Notes: a model not told the origin generated them from the sequence alone. Numbered from the stretch's first letter, positions 1 to 7,131 are shown. The stretch: 14,780 nt of DNA from JAAXTX01 sp035560715 (GCA_035560715.1 DATMYW010000017.1:1-14780); one strand, 5' to 3'. Numbers and translations are program-made.

Positions 1-2
1 TG

Positions 3-440
3 AATACTAATCCTACTAATACAGAAATTAGTATAACTAAAGCCTCCCATCCTTTTTATCTAAATATGCGGGAAGGTTACAATTCGAATTGGAAACTGGA
101 GTTAAATAATAATACCAATCATGGCGTTTTCCGTAGTTGGATACCATTTGTAAGCCCAGATGAAATTAGTGCTAAATATCATTATAGATATGACGGGTAC
201 TTAAATGGTTGGTATGTTGATCCAGTGGATATTTGTGGAACAAATGGAAATCTTAAGGAAGGTTGTAAGATTAATGAGGACGGAACCTATAATATCGAGA
301 TGACGGTCGAATTCTTCCCGCAACGGTGGTTCTACCTCGGCCTCCTTATCTCGGGCACGACCTTGGCCGGCTGTCTCGGCTACCTCGGATACGACTTCGT
401 GAAACGGAGGAAGAGACGGGTAGAAAGAAGAAAGTTATAA
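3..440 (+). CDS. C-terminal part of a large membrane protein, probably surface-glycan related (5' end outside window)
   Basis: The frame is open from the left edge, so the ATG at 66 is probably internal and the gene begins outside the window. The visible 145 residues form a soluble domain with the pattern NSNWKLEL ... YDGYLNGWYVDP ... FFPQRWFYLG, then one hydrophobic segment (about FYLGLLISGTTLAGCLGYLG) and a basic tail (VKRRKRRVERRKL) that should face the cytoplasm. The order 'domain with NGYxNxWY, then PQRxFYxG, then one helix' is what I recall at the end of large multi-spanning glycosyltransferase-like proteins (DUF3367/AftD-like and relatives). The assignment is from memory of the pattern, not a search. 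Odd: bases 1-300 are about 34% GC and bases 301-440 about 60%, with no break in the frame. Confidence 0.6.
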   Translation, partial: NTNPTNTEISITKASHPFYLNMREGYNSNWKLELNNNTNHGVFRSWIPFVSPDEISAKYHYRYDGYLNGWYVDPVDICGTNGNLKEGCKINEDGTYNIEMTVEFFPQRWFYLGLLISGTTLAGCLGYLGYDFVKRRKRRVERRKL

Positions 441-515
441 AGTTGAAAGGAGAATTCTAGCAAGTTCATAAAGTCGGAAGTTGAACGTTCGGAAAAAAAG
501 TCGAACGGAAGCCGG

Positions 516-544
516 TTGAGCGGAACGCGGAAAGGCGGTACAGT
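516..544 (+). promoter_or_regulatory. Candidate promoter of the TPR gene
   Basis: TTGAGC (516-521) and TACAGT (539-544) are separated by 17 bases, four of six matches to each consensus box. The start point would be near 551, giving a leader of about 39 bases before the ATG at 590. A small hairpin, CGTTCG/CGAACG (486-507), lies just upstream. Prediction by eye only. Confidence 0.4.
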
Positions 545-589
545 AGCAATGCAAGTGATGCTCCAGGAAGCAGTAAACGACATACCGTT

Positions 590-3433
590 ATGGCGAAAAG
601 ACCGGTAGATCTCGCACAAAAGAATCAGGTTGTCGTCGCGAAGGAAGACGGACACGACGAAGAACGTCCGGATGTCGCGCTTGTCGTCACGGGCGTGAAC
701 CGACGACCGTCTCTTCTGGAAAAAGTCCGCTTCGTCAATGAGGACGGCAAGGCGATTCAGACGCCTCCCGTTCCGAACCCGTTTTTCGTGGCATGGATTA
801 TCATCCTGCTGATCCTGGTCACGTTCGACGTGCTCCGACACGCCACTCTCGTCGAATATCTCGGCAACCGTTCCTATTATCTGTATTGCAGCATCCTCAC
901 GGGCGTGACGGCGGTCACGATTCTTGGCCGGTTCAAAAAGTTCGTCGAATGGGCCGCCATCTCCTCGGTGTTCCTGATCGTCATCCTGTCGTATTTTCAG
1001 CTTCGGGAAGATGTCCTGGAGGTCACGATCCGTCCCGTCCCGGAAGACTTCTCCAAAGAATCCCGTATCACGAAGGAATCGATGGAAAACGATATCGTCG
1101 GAAAGATCAACGAGATACGCGGGTTTGCCGCTACCGATAAGACCGTTTCGGACCAGTGGACGCAGACGGCCGACGAGCAGGGAGCCTCGGTCGGGGCCAT
1201 GGTGGCGTCCCATGCCGTCGTCGGTTCTGGGGCCGGCAAGCGGACGAAGTCCGTATCGAAGGGTCAGACATACGATCCGGACTCGGCAACCCCGGTCCGT
1301 GTCGTAGAACAGAGGGATCAGAACTATGATTTCGTGACGACGCTCAATTCCGAAGATACGTCCAAGAAAGCCATCGACCTTCAGATATCGAATGTCGGCA
1401 TCTCGCTTCAGACACTCCTGAAATCGTTGAAGCGCCAGGACTGGGTGCGCGATATTTTCGGATACAAACTGACGACCGCGACCGGCGATGTCGTCTGGTC
1501 GGCCGAGGACAAGCGGTGGATACTGGTATTGCGCTATTCCGATATGACCGACCGGTCGTATCCCGTCCAGAAGATACCGTGGAGCGACACCGCGACATCG
1601 ACCTTCGGCGAACGTATCTGGGAAGCGTTCGATCCCGTGACGACGCTTTCCTATTACAATAATCTCGGCCGAAATGCGGATGTCGACCGTCTGTGCGACG
1701 CGCTCATCGCCCGTTCCGAATACCTCGACAAGGCCTACCATTTCAAGGGAGAAGTCGCATATCGCGGTCAGCGGTACGCCGATGCGCTGTCGTACAGTGA
1801 ACGCGTGATGGCATCGGTAACGGATCCAGAACCGATAAACGATCTCTATCTCATCGCGAAGGCGCGCGACCTTCGGGCATTGAACCGGGATGACGAGTCG
1901 ATGACCGTACTCGACGAGGTGCTCGGCGGCGAACCGAACAATGCGCGCGCGTTGTACGACAAGGCGAGTCTTCTCCTGAAGATGGGCTTGTTCCAGGAGT
2001 CTCTCGATACGTTGTCACGCCTGAAAGCGGCAAACAAGGAAGCTCGTCGGGCGAACGATTTTTCCTACTACGGACTGATGGGGTACGCGTCGTATGCGCT
2101 CGGAAACGCCGACGAGGCCCTCCGGGCGTATGATGAGGTTATTCGCCTGAATCCGAAGAACGATTGGCCCTACCATTTGAAGGGGTTTATCCTGGAACGG
2201 ATGACCGACAAACCGGACAGGCGGTTGGAGGCGCTGCGACTTTATGACACGGCGCTCTCGATCGATCCGAAATACCTGACCTATTACGAGGACAAACGGC
2301 GTCTCCTGACCAGTCTCGGCCGCATGGACGAGGTCGAGACGCTTCTGAAAAAGGCGCTCGATACGTATGCGGACACCTCCGATGCCTACAGCCAATTGCA
2401 ACGCGGTCGGATATACGGGATATTCGGCAAGACCGACCTGGCGATCGCGGCGTACGAGGAATCCGTTCGCCTGTCTCCGAAATACGCGGCGCCGATGTAT
2501 TACGAGGGGCTGCTTCGGAAAGAAGACCTGAATCAGCCGGAGAAATCGAAACCGCTTTTCGAAAAGGCGATAGCAGGGGAACCCGACAATCTTTCCTATC
2601 GGATGCAACTGGGGTATGCTCTGAATCTGATGAAGCGGTATGACGATGCGATGCGGGTGTTCGATGACATCCTCTCAAGGGATCCTCTATATGCCGAAGC
2701 GTATCATGGGAAAGCGAACGCGCTGTCAGGCAAGAACGACGATGAAGGCGCCCTGGCGGCGCGTGAGGAGGCGCTCTCGATTTCCAAGGGGGACGCGTTT
2801 TACCACTATTGGCAAGGGGACCTCTTGGAAAAGATGGAGGATGACGAACGTGCGTTCGAAGAATATGAGAAGGCAGGCGAATTGGGCCGATGGAATAAGA
2901 GCGGACCCTATTACAATTTTTATGCGGCGAGTTTCGGAGAAGACATGGGTCAATGCTTCTGCTCCGATAAAAAGGATCGGGTGATGAGCTATTGCGAACA
3001 AGCGCTGGACAGCTACGAAAGGGCCATTGAATTGGACCCGAAGTATTCAAGCGCACTTGCGCGGAAAGCGAGCCTGTTGAACGACCTGGGTAGAGACAAC
3101 GACAAGGCGCTATTGTATGCGCAACGGGCGATCGACGCTTCTCCCGAGTACGCGTTCGCGTACGCTGCCAAGGGGTATGCGTTGTTCGACCTCGAGGATC
3201 GCAAACCTGAAGCTCTCGAGGCGTTCAGGGATTCCATACGATTGGATTCGAAGCAGTTCTCGCCGTATTATTGGATAGCCCGGATAAAAGCGTTGCAGGG
3301 AGATGCGGAAGGATCGGTCGCCCTGCTACGGAAGTCGTTCGCGTTGAATTCGGATACGAAGGAACTGGCGCGGGATGAAAGCGACTTCGATTCCATCCGG
3401 GAGGATCCCGCATTCATCCGTTTTGTCCGATAA
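590..3433 (+). CDS. Membrane-anchored tetratricopeptide-repeat (TPR) protein
   Basis: 947 residues. A polar N-terminus (1-63) is followed by three hydrophobic helices at about 65-82, 96-113 and 119-137. The short loop between helices 2 and 3 is basic (GRFKKFVEW), so the positive-inside rule predicts N-in and the large C-terminal part outside the membrane. Residues about 140-345 form a domain I do not recognise. From about 350 to the end there are consecutive helical TPR-type repeats, for example GNADEALRAYDEVIRLNPKN and LDSYERAIELDPKYSSALAR. The end (DFDSIREDPAFIRFV) is the usual ending of TPR arrays. TPRs are protein-binding scaffolds, so an assembly or scaffolding role at the cell surface is inferred. 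The start is uncertain: no strong ribosome binding site precedes ATG 590 (GGAAG lies about 20 bases upstream), and no upstream in-frame ATG was seen. Downstream, the next gene follows after 33 bases, suggesting an operon. Confidence 0.85.
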   Translation: MAKRPVDLAQKNQVVVAKEDGHDEERPDVALVVTGVNRRPSLLEKVRFVNEDGKAIQTPPVPNPFFVAWIIILLILVTFDVLRHATLVEYLGNRSYYLYCSILTGVTAVTILGRFKKFVEWAAISSVFLIVILSYFQLREDVLEVTIRPVPEDFSKESRITKESMENDIVGKINEIRGFAATDKTVSDQWTQTADEQGASVGAMVASHAVVGSGAGKRTKSVSKGQTYDPDSATPVRVVEQRDQNYDFVTTLNSEDTSKKAIDLQISNVGISLQTLLKSLKRQDWVRDIFGYKLTTATGDVVWSAEDKRWILVLRYSDMTDRSYPVQKIPWSDTATSTFGERIWEAFDPVTTLSYYNNLGRNADVDRLCDALIARSEYLDKAYHFKGEVAYRGQRYADALSYSERVMASVTDPEPINDLYLIAKARDLRALNRDDESMTVLDEVLGGEPNNARALYDKASLLLKMGLFQESLDTLSRLKAANKEARRANDFSYYGLMGYASYALGNADEALRAYDEVIRLNPKNDWPYHLKGFILERMTDKPDRRLEALRLYDTALSIDPKYLTYYEDKRRLLTSLGRMDEVETLLKKALDTYADTSDAYSQLQRGRIYGIFGKTDLAIAAYEESVRLSPKYAAPMYYEGLLRKEDLNQPEKSKPLFEKAIAGEPDNLSYRMQLGYALNLMKRYDDAMRVFDDILSRDPLYAEAYHGKANALSGKNDDEGALAAREEALSISKGDAFYHYWQGDLLEKMEDDERAFEEYEKAGELGRWNKSGPYYNFYAASFGEDMGQCFCSDKKDRVMSYCEQALDSYERAIELDPKYSSALARKASLLNDLGRDNDKALLYAQRAIDASPEYAFAYAAKGYALFDLEDRKPEALEAFRDSIRLDSKQFSPYYWIARIKALQGDAEGSVALLRKSFALNSDTKELARDESDFDSIREDPAFIRFVR

Positions 3434-3466
3434 ATCGCACCGTGAAGCGCATGCGGTGCCAAGAAT

Positions 3467-4111
3467 ATGCCCAGACTGAGCGAGTACCTCTTTACCCCGA
3501 AAGACGTGTGGACCGGATTCCGCATGCTGGTTTCGGTCGTGAAGAAATCGACTGCGCGGGATGTGGTCGGAGTGATCGTGACGATCGTGTTGATGGTTGT
3601 CTTGTTTCGCAATCTCGCGTACTTCTCCGAAGGGGTCTTCTTCTGGCCGTTCTTCTTCGTCATGCTGTACTGGGACCTGGATTCGCGGATCTCGATCGGG
3701 GCGGCGCTCGCGGGGTTGGTGGCGATCATGATCGTGAGCATTTTCGCCAACGCGGACGTGGCGTTCGTGAAGTCGTGGCCCGAGGCGATCGCGGTGTGGG
3801 TGTATTTCTTCCTTGTTATCGGCGTGGTCAAGCAGATTTGGGACATGCGCAAGCCGGAGAATCGGGCTGAGGTGCCCGAACATGTAATCGACACCGAGCT
3901 TGCGGAAACGGCGGAATCGAATGCGGAGGAATCCGAAGCGTTCGCGAAGTTCGTGTCCGCGGTTCGATCGAAACGGTCCGATCAGGCATTCGATCCGCGA
4001 GCATCGATACGAAACTTGTCGTTCGGTGAGCGGACCGATACACATGCCGGACCTACTGCAGAGGTGATAGCCGAAAGTCGCCGCGACCCCGTGCGGCGAA
4101 GGATTGTCTAA
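3467..4111 (+). CDS. Four-helix membrane protein of unknown function
   Basis: 214 residues with hydrophobic segments at about 32-48, 53-69, 76-93 and 105-123, followed by a hydrophilic, acidic then basic cytoplasmic-type tail of about 90 residues (130-214) that looks disordered. I do not recognise a family. It starts 33 bases after the TPR gene with no promoter or terminator between them, so it is probably co-transcribed and may be a partner of that protein in the membrane. The ribosome binding site is weak. An overlapping 142-residue frame starting at 3442 is arginine/glycine-rich and looks like a shadow. The stop codon (4109-4111) is 20 bases before the first repeat array, whose hairpins could end or protect the mRNA. 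Confidence 0.8.
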   Translation: MPRLSEYLFTPKDVWTGFRMLVSVVKKSTARDVVGVIVTIVLMVVLFRNLAYFSEGVFFWPFFFVMLYWDLDSRISIGAALAGLVAIMIVSIFANADVAFVKSWPEAIAVWVYFFLVIGVVKQIWDMRKPENRAEVPEHVIDTELAETAESNAEESEAFAKFVSAVRSKRSDQAFDPRASIRNLSFGERTDTHAGPTAEVIAESRRDPVRRRIV

Positions 4112-4130
4112 TGCGGTAGCACCTGACACA

Positions 4131-4446
4131 TTCTCCCTCTGACAAAGGGAGTACCCGGTACTCCGGGGGAGGGATTTCTTTCTCCCTTGGGAAAAGGGAG
4201 TACTCGGTACTCCGGGGGAGGGATTTCTTTCTCCCGATGAATGCGAATCCCCCTTGTTCCCCCTTTGTCAAAGGGGGAAACCCGACCGATCCCTTTCCTG
4301 CCTTCGTCGAAGGGGGAAACCCGTGAATTAACGTCTGTTGACCGGATTTCTTTCTCCCTTAGACAAAGGGAGATGTCCTGCAGGACAGAGGGATTTCGTC
4401 TCCCTTAGAAAAAGGGAGTACCCGGTACTCCGGGGGAGGGATTTCG
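4131..4446 (+). repeat. Palindromic repeat array 1 (order A-A-C-C'-B-A)
   Basis: Six repeat units in one orientation, almost contiguous. A units are at 4132-4178, 4181-4227 and 4399-4446. Each has a CTCCCT...AGGGAG hairpin, an overlapping palindrome of the GGAGTACCCGGTACTCC type, and the end GGGGGAGGGATTTC. The B unit (4351-4397) has the same first hairpin and the same GGATTTC end, but its centre is TGTCCTGCAGGACA, a perfect 14-base palindrome (4374-4387). The C unit (4231-4283) carries the 19-base hairpin CCCCCTTTGTCAAAGGGGG (4259-4277). A degraded C' (about 4284-4347) carries CCTTCGTCGAAGG (4301-4313). No spacers of even length and no unit-length regularity like CRISPR. This array fills the 369-base gap between two membrane-protein genes. 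Confidence 0.9.
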
Positions 4447-4453
4447 CCTTATT

Positions 4454-4482
4454 CGGACACAACGGCATGGGTGGCGTATAAT
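4454..4482 (+). promoter_or_regulatory. Candidate promoter overlapping a start codon
   Basis: CGGACA (4454-4459, four of six) and a perfect TATAAT (4477-4482) are separated by 17 bases. The -10 box overlaps the ATG at 4481. If it is used, the mRNA would start near 4489 and translation would begin at the in-frame ATG 4517 rather than 4481. Confidence 0.4.
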
Positions 4483-6148
4483 GATTCCAGTGCGACTTTC
4501 CCGATTTTTGACCGATATGAAAGACTTCCTGAAAAATTGGTATCCGGCGGGGATATTTCTCCTGGTCGCGGTGGCGGTCATGGCGCCCGCATGCGGGTCC
4601 GGGTTCGTGTTCCTGACCGATATGGTCTGGGGACCGAACAATGGGTTCGCCGACCTGTTTCGGAATGAGATCGGATCCGGCACGGCGCTCAACGCGCTCC
4701 GCATCCTGCTCTCCTTCGCTATTCCGGCTGATATTTTGCAGAAAATCGTGCTGACCGTGGTGCTCTTCCTGCCGGGTATCGGCATGTATCGGCTCGCCTC
4801 ACGGTACATGAACCGAGCGCTCGCGGTCGGGGCGGGACTCCTCTTCATGCTGAACCCGTTCGTGTACGAGCGGCTTCTGATCGGGCAGTGGGTCGTGCTC
4901 CTGGGCTACGGGTTCCTGCCGTTTGCGGTGCTGCTGTTCGACCGGTTTCTGGAGCGCCGGGACTGGAAGCGGTTCTTGTGGTTCTCGTTCGCCTTCTCGG
5001 TCTACCCGCTCCTCGGTATCCACTATGCGTATATCGCGGCGGGCTTCCTGCTCACCTTCGGTCTGGTTCATCTCGCGCGCACGGGGGAGTGGAAGTCCCT
5101 GTGGACGCCGATCTCGTTCGCACGGATCCTCTCGTTCGTTGTGCTGTTCCTCCTCGTGAATGGGTTCTGGCTGTTCCCGTTTTTAGGTTCATCCGGAGAA
5201 CTTTCGAAGTTCGGCCTCGCTGACTTCGATGCCTTTTCCGCCCTGCCTGATCCGCATTTCGGCATCTGGTTCAATATCCTCTCGCTCTATGGCATCTGGA
5301 GCAACAACTTTCTCTCGCCCAAGGACTTCCATCCGTACTGGTTCCTGGTCACGCCGGTCGTCCTTGTGTTCTCCGCGGTCGGCGCATACCGTCTGATGCG
5401 CCAGGGAACGGTGCTCGCGTGGACGATCGCGCTCTCGTTCGTCCCCGTCGTCCTGATCGCCGTGGGGTATGCCGACGATCTCACAAAGCCGCTGATCGAA
5501 TTCCTCTATCGGTTCGTACCGTTTTTCAGCGGTCTGCGCGATACGGAAAAGGCAGTTGGCGTGCTCGCCTTCTCGTACGCGCTCCTGGTGCCGGTCGGCG
5601 TCGCGTTCCTATTCGAGAGTATCGGGAAACGGTTCCTCGGCGGCGCACGGTCCCATCGCGTCGCGGTCGCCGTCGTCGCGGTCCTGCCGTTCCTGTGGGC
5701 GGGGACGGCTCTCTGGGGCGCACACGGACAGATCGCAGCACATCCGTATCCGCATGGCTGGTACGGCGCGGAGCACACGCTTCGGGCCGATCCCGACACG
5801 AAGTCGGTCCTCATCCTGCCATGGCACCAATACATCCGGCTCGACTTCGCGGACGGCGTGATGGTGGCCAATCCCGGGGGAACGTTCTTCTCCGAGCCGG
5901 CGGTCGTCGGAAAGGATACGGGCAACCGGCTCCTGTTCCTGTCGGAAACGGATCCGTTCGACGAACACGTGGCGCGGCTGACGGAAGCGCCGATGCAAGA
6001 CGAGGGGAGCTTCTGGAAGAGTCGGGGTATCTCGCATATCGTGATCGCCAAGACGGATGATTGGGAAAAATTCTCGGGCCTCTATTCATCCGACTCGTTT
6101 GACCTCATCTACGACTCTGATTCGATATCGGTGTTCAAGATCAAGTAG
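4481..6148 (+). CDS. Multi-spanning GT-C-like membrane protein, probable lipid-linked-sugar glycosyltransferase
   Basis: 555 residues. About ten hydrophobic helices span 23-410, then a soluble C-terminal domain (about 420-555). Features typical, from memory, of the GT-C / AftD-YfhO-like group: an early extracytoplasmic loop with an acidic residue (FLTDMVWGPN, D47), LNPFVYERLLIGQW (124-137), FRDP-like GLRDTEKA (351-358), and a C-terminal domain with SVLILPWHQY, VMVANPGG and an ending of the form ISHIVIAKTDDWEKF. Such proteins transfer sugars from polyprenyl-phosphate donors on the outer face of the membrane; the substrate here is unknown. The start is either ATG 4481 (GGTGG about 8 bases upstream) or ATG 4517, which would fit the TATAAT overlapping the first ATG. 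Repeat arrays flank it on both sides. It is probably in the same surface-glycan theme as the partial gene at the left edge. Confidence 0.7.
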   Translation: MIPVRLSRFLTDMKDFLKNWYPAGIFLLVAVAVMAPACGSGFVFLTDMVWGPNNGFADLFRNEIGSGTALNALRILLSFAIPADILQKIVLTVVLFLPGIGMYRLASRYMNRALAVGAGLLFMLNPFVYERLLIGQWVVLLGYGFLPFAVLLFDRFLERRDWKRFLWFSFAFSVYPLLGIHYAYIAAGFLLTFGLVHLARTGEWKSLWTPISFARILSFVVLFLLVNGFWLFPFLGSSGELSKFGLADFDAFSALPDPHFGIWFNILSLYGIWSNNFLSPKDFHPYWFLVTPVVLVFSAVGAYRLMRQGTVLAWTIALSFVPVVLIAVGYADDLTKPLIEFLYRFVPFFSGLRDTEKAVGVLAFSYALLVPVGVAFLFESIGKRFLGGARSHRVAVAVVAVLPFLWAGTALWGAHGQIAAHPYPHGWYGAEHTLRADPDTKSVLILPWHQYIRLDFADGVMVANPGGTFFSEPAVVGKDTGNRLLFLSETDPFDEHVARLTEAPMQDEGSFWKSRGISHIVIAKTDDWEKFSGLYSSDSFDLIYDSDSISVFKIK

Positions 6149-6172
6149 AATGTTGTAAAGTAATCAAGTTCA

Positions 6173-6445
6173 TCTCCCTTGGACAAAGGGAGATGTCCAG
6201 CAGGACAGAGGGATTTCTTTCTCCCTTGGACAAAGGGAGTACTCGGTACTCCGGGGGAGGGATTTCGTCTCCCGATGAATGCAAATCCCCCTTGTTCCCC
6301 CTTCGTCGAAGGGGGAAACCCGTGAATTTACGTCTGTTGACCGGATTTCTTTCTCCCTTGGACAAAGGGAGATGTCCAGCAGGACAGAGGGATTTCTTTC
6401 TCCCTTGGACAAAGGGAGTACCCGGTACTCCGGGGGAGGGATTTC
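6173..6445 (+). repeat. Palindromic repeat array 2 (order B-A-C-B-A), upstream of the DUF559 gene
   Basis: Units, all in the same orientation as array 1: B 6173-6217, A 6220-6266, C 6268-6349, B 6352-6396, A 6399-6445. The B units have CTCCCTTGGACAAAGGGAG followed by TGTCCAGCAGGACA. The A units have the same first hairpin followed by GGAGTACYCGGTACTCC. The C unit has CCCCCTTCGTCGAAGGGGG (6297-6315). The array begins 24 bases after the stop of the GT-C-like gene and ends 10 bases before the DUF559 start codon. Confidence 0.92.
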
Positions 6446-6455
6446 ATACACGAGT

Positions 6456-6824
6456 ATGCTGCGTCGATACGAACCATACCTGAAAAAGAATGCCAGGATG
6501 CTCCGCAAGAACATGACGGAAACGGAAGTCATCCTTTGGAGCGTGATACGGCGCAGGCAGGTGAACGGTCTGCGATTCTACCGACAGAAACCCATCGGCA
6601 AATATATCGTAGATTTTTATTGTCCGGAAAAGAAACTGGTGATAGAAGTGGACGGAGGGCAACATTACGAGAGCGGCAACACGGTCGATGAAGATCATAT
6701 CCGAGACGAGTTCTTATCGATTCTTGGCTTGAAGGTATTGCGATTCACGAACACCGATATCCGGAAAAACCTTATCAGCGTTATCGATGCGATACGAGAA
6801 GCATCCGCAGACCATGTCTCATAG
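6456..6824 (+). CDS. DUF559 domain protein (Vsr-like / PD-(D/E)XK endonuclease fold)
   Basis: 122 residues, nearly the whole length of a DUF559 domain. Visible family pattern: ARMLRKNMTETEVILW (13-28), FYRQKPIGKYIVDFYCPEKK (41-60), LVIEVDGGQH (61-70), GLKVLRFTNTDI (91-102). The likely nuclease centre is D53, E64, D66 and the Q69-H70 pair. DUF559 is related by fold to the very-short-patch-repair endonuclease Vsr; the substrate of this protein is unknown. ATG 6456 was chosen because the domain begins there. However, the frame stays open upstream through the repeats (to 6279), with an in-frame ATG at 6372 inside a B repeat, so a repeat-encoded N-terminal extension cannot be excluded. The closest Shine-Dalgarno-like sequence is the GGGGGAGGG end of repeat A, about 16 bases upstream, which is far. 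Repeat arrays lie on both sides. Confidence 0.85.
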   Translation: MLRRYEPYLKKNARMLRKNMTETEVILWSVIRRRQVNGLRFYRQKPIGKYIVDFYCPEKKLVIEVDGGQHYESGNTVDEDHIRDEFLSILGLKVLRFTNTDIRKNLISVIDAIREASADHVS

Positions 6825-6869
6825 CGCGCATGTCAGGGATTCAGTCTTTTGGAGCGAATCATAGTCGCC

Positions 6870-7127
6870 AAATCCCCCTGTCATGTCCGAAGACGGCCCT
6901 GACATCCCCCTTCGTCGAAGGGGGAAACCCGACAGCCGACACCCCTCACTCTTTCTCCCTTGGACAAAGGGAGATGTCCAGCAGGACAGAGGGATTTCTT
7001 TCTCCCTTTGACAAAGGGAGTACCCGGTACTCCGGGGGAGGGATTTCGTCTCCCGATGAATGCAAATCCCCCTGTCATATCCGGAGACGACCATGACGTC
7101 CCTCTTTTCAAAAGGGGGAAACCCGAA
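6870..7127 (+). repeat. Palindromic repeat array 3 (order C-B-A-C), downstream of the DUF559 gene
   Basis: Units, same orientation: long C about 6870-6953, B 6954-6998, A 7001-7047, long C 7048-7127. The two C units differ from those in arrays 1 and 2 by an extra segment containing a second inverted repeat (TGTCA...TGACA in the first, GTCAT...ATGAC in the second). Their main hairpins are CCCCCTTCGTCGAAGGGGG and CCCTCTTTTCAAAAGGGGG. Bases 6825-6869, between the DUF559 stop and the array, hold nothing I recognise. The array ends next to a terminator at 7132-7156. Confidence 0.88.
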
Positions 7128-7131
7128 GAAC

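Noticed and set aside
432..480. Imperfect direct repeat (ATAAAGTTGAAAG / ATAAAGTCGGAAG) after the first gene
   Set aside because: Short, imperfect and purine-rich; not distinguishable from chance without more copies.
380..1741. 453-codon open frame on the minus strand opposite the TPR gene
   Set aside because: Arg/Asp-rich composition of the type produced by the reverse strand of a GC-rich gene; no ribosome binding site, no domain, and the plus strand gives a clear TPR protein.
6193..6483. Pro/Gly/Lys-rich small proteins translated from the repeats (also 6830-7096 and minus-strand versions)
   Set aside because: The same peptides recur in several frames because the repeats happen to be open; no independent evidence of translation.
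4131..7127. CRISPR array
   Set aside because: Units differ in type and are contiguous, with no unique spacers of regular length and no cas genes in the window.
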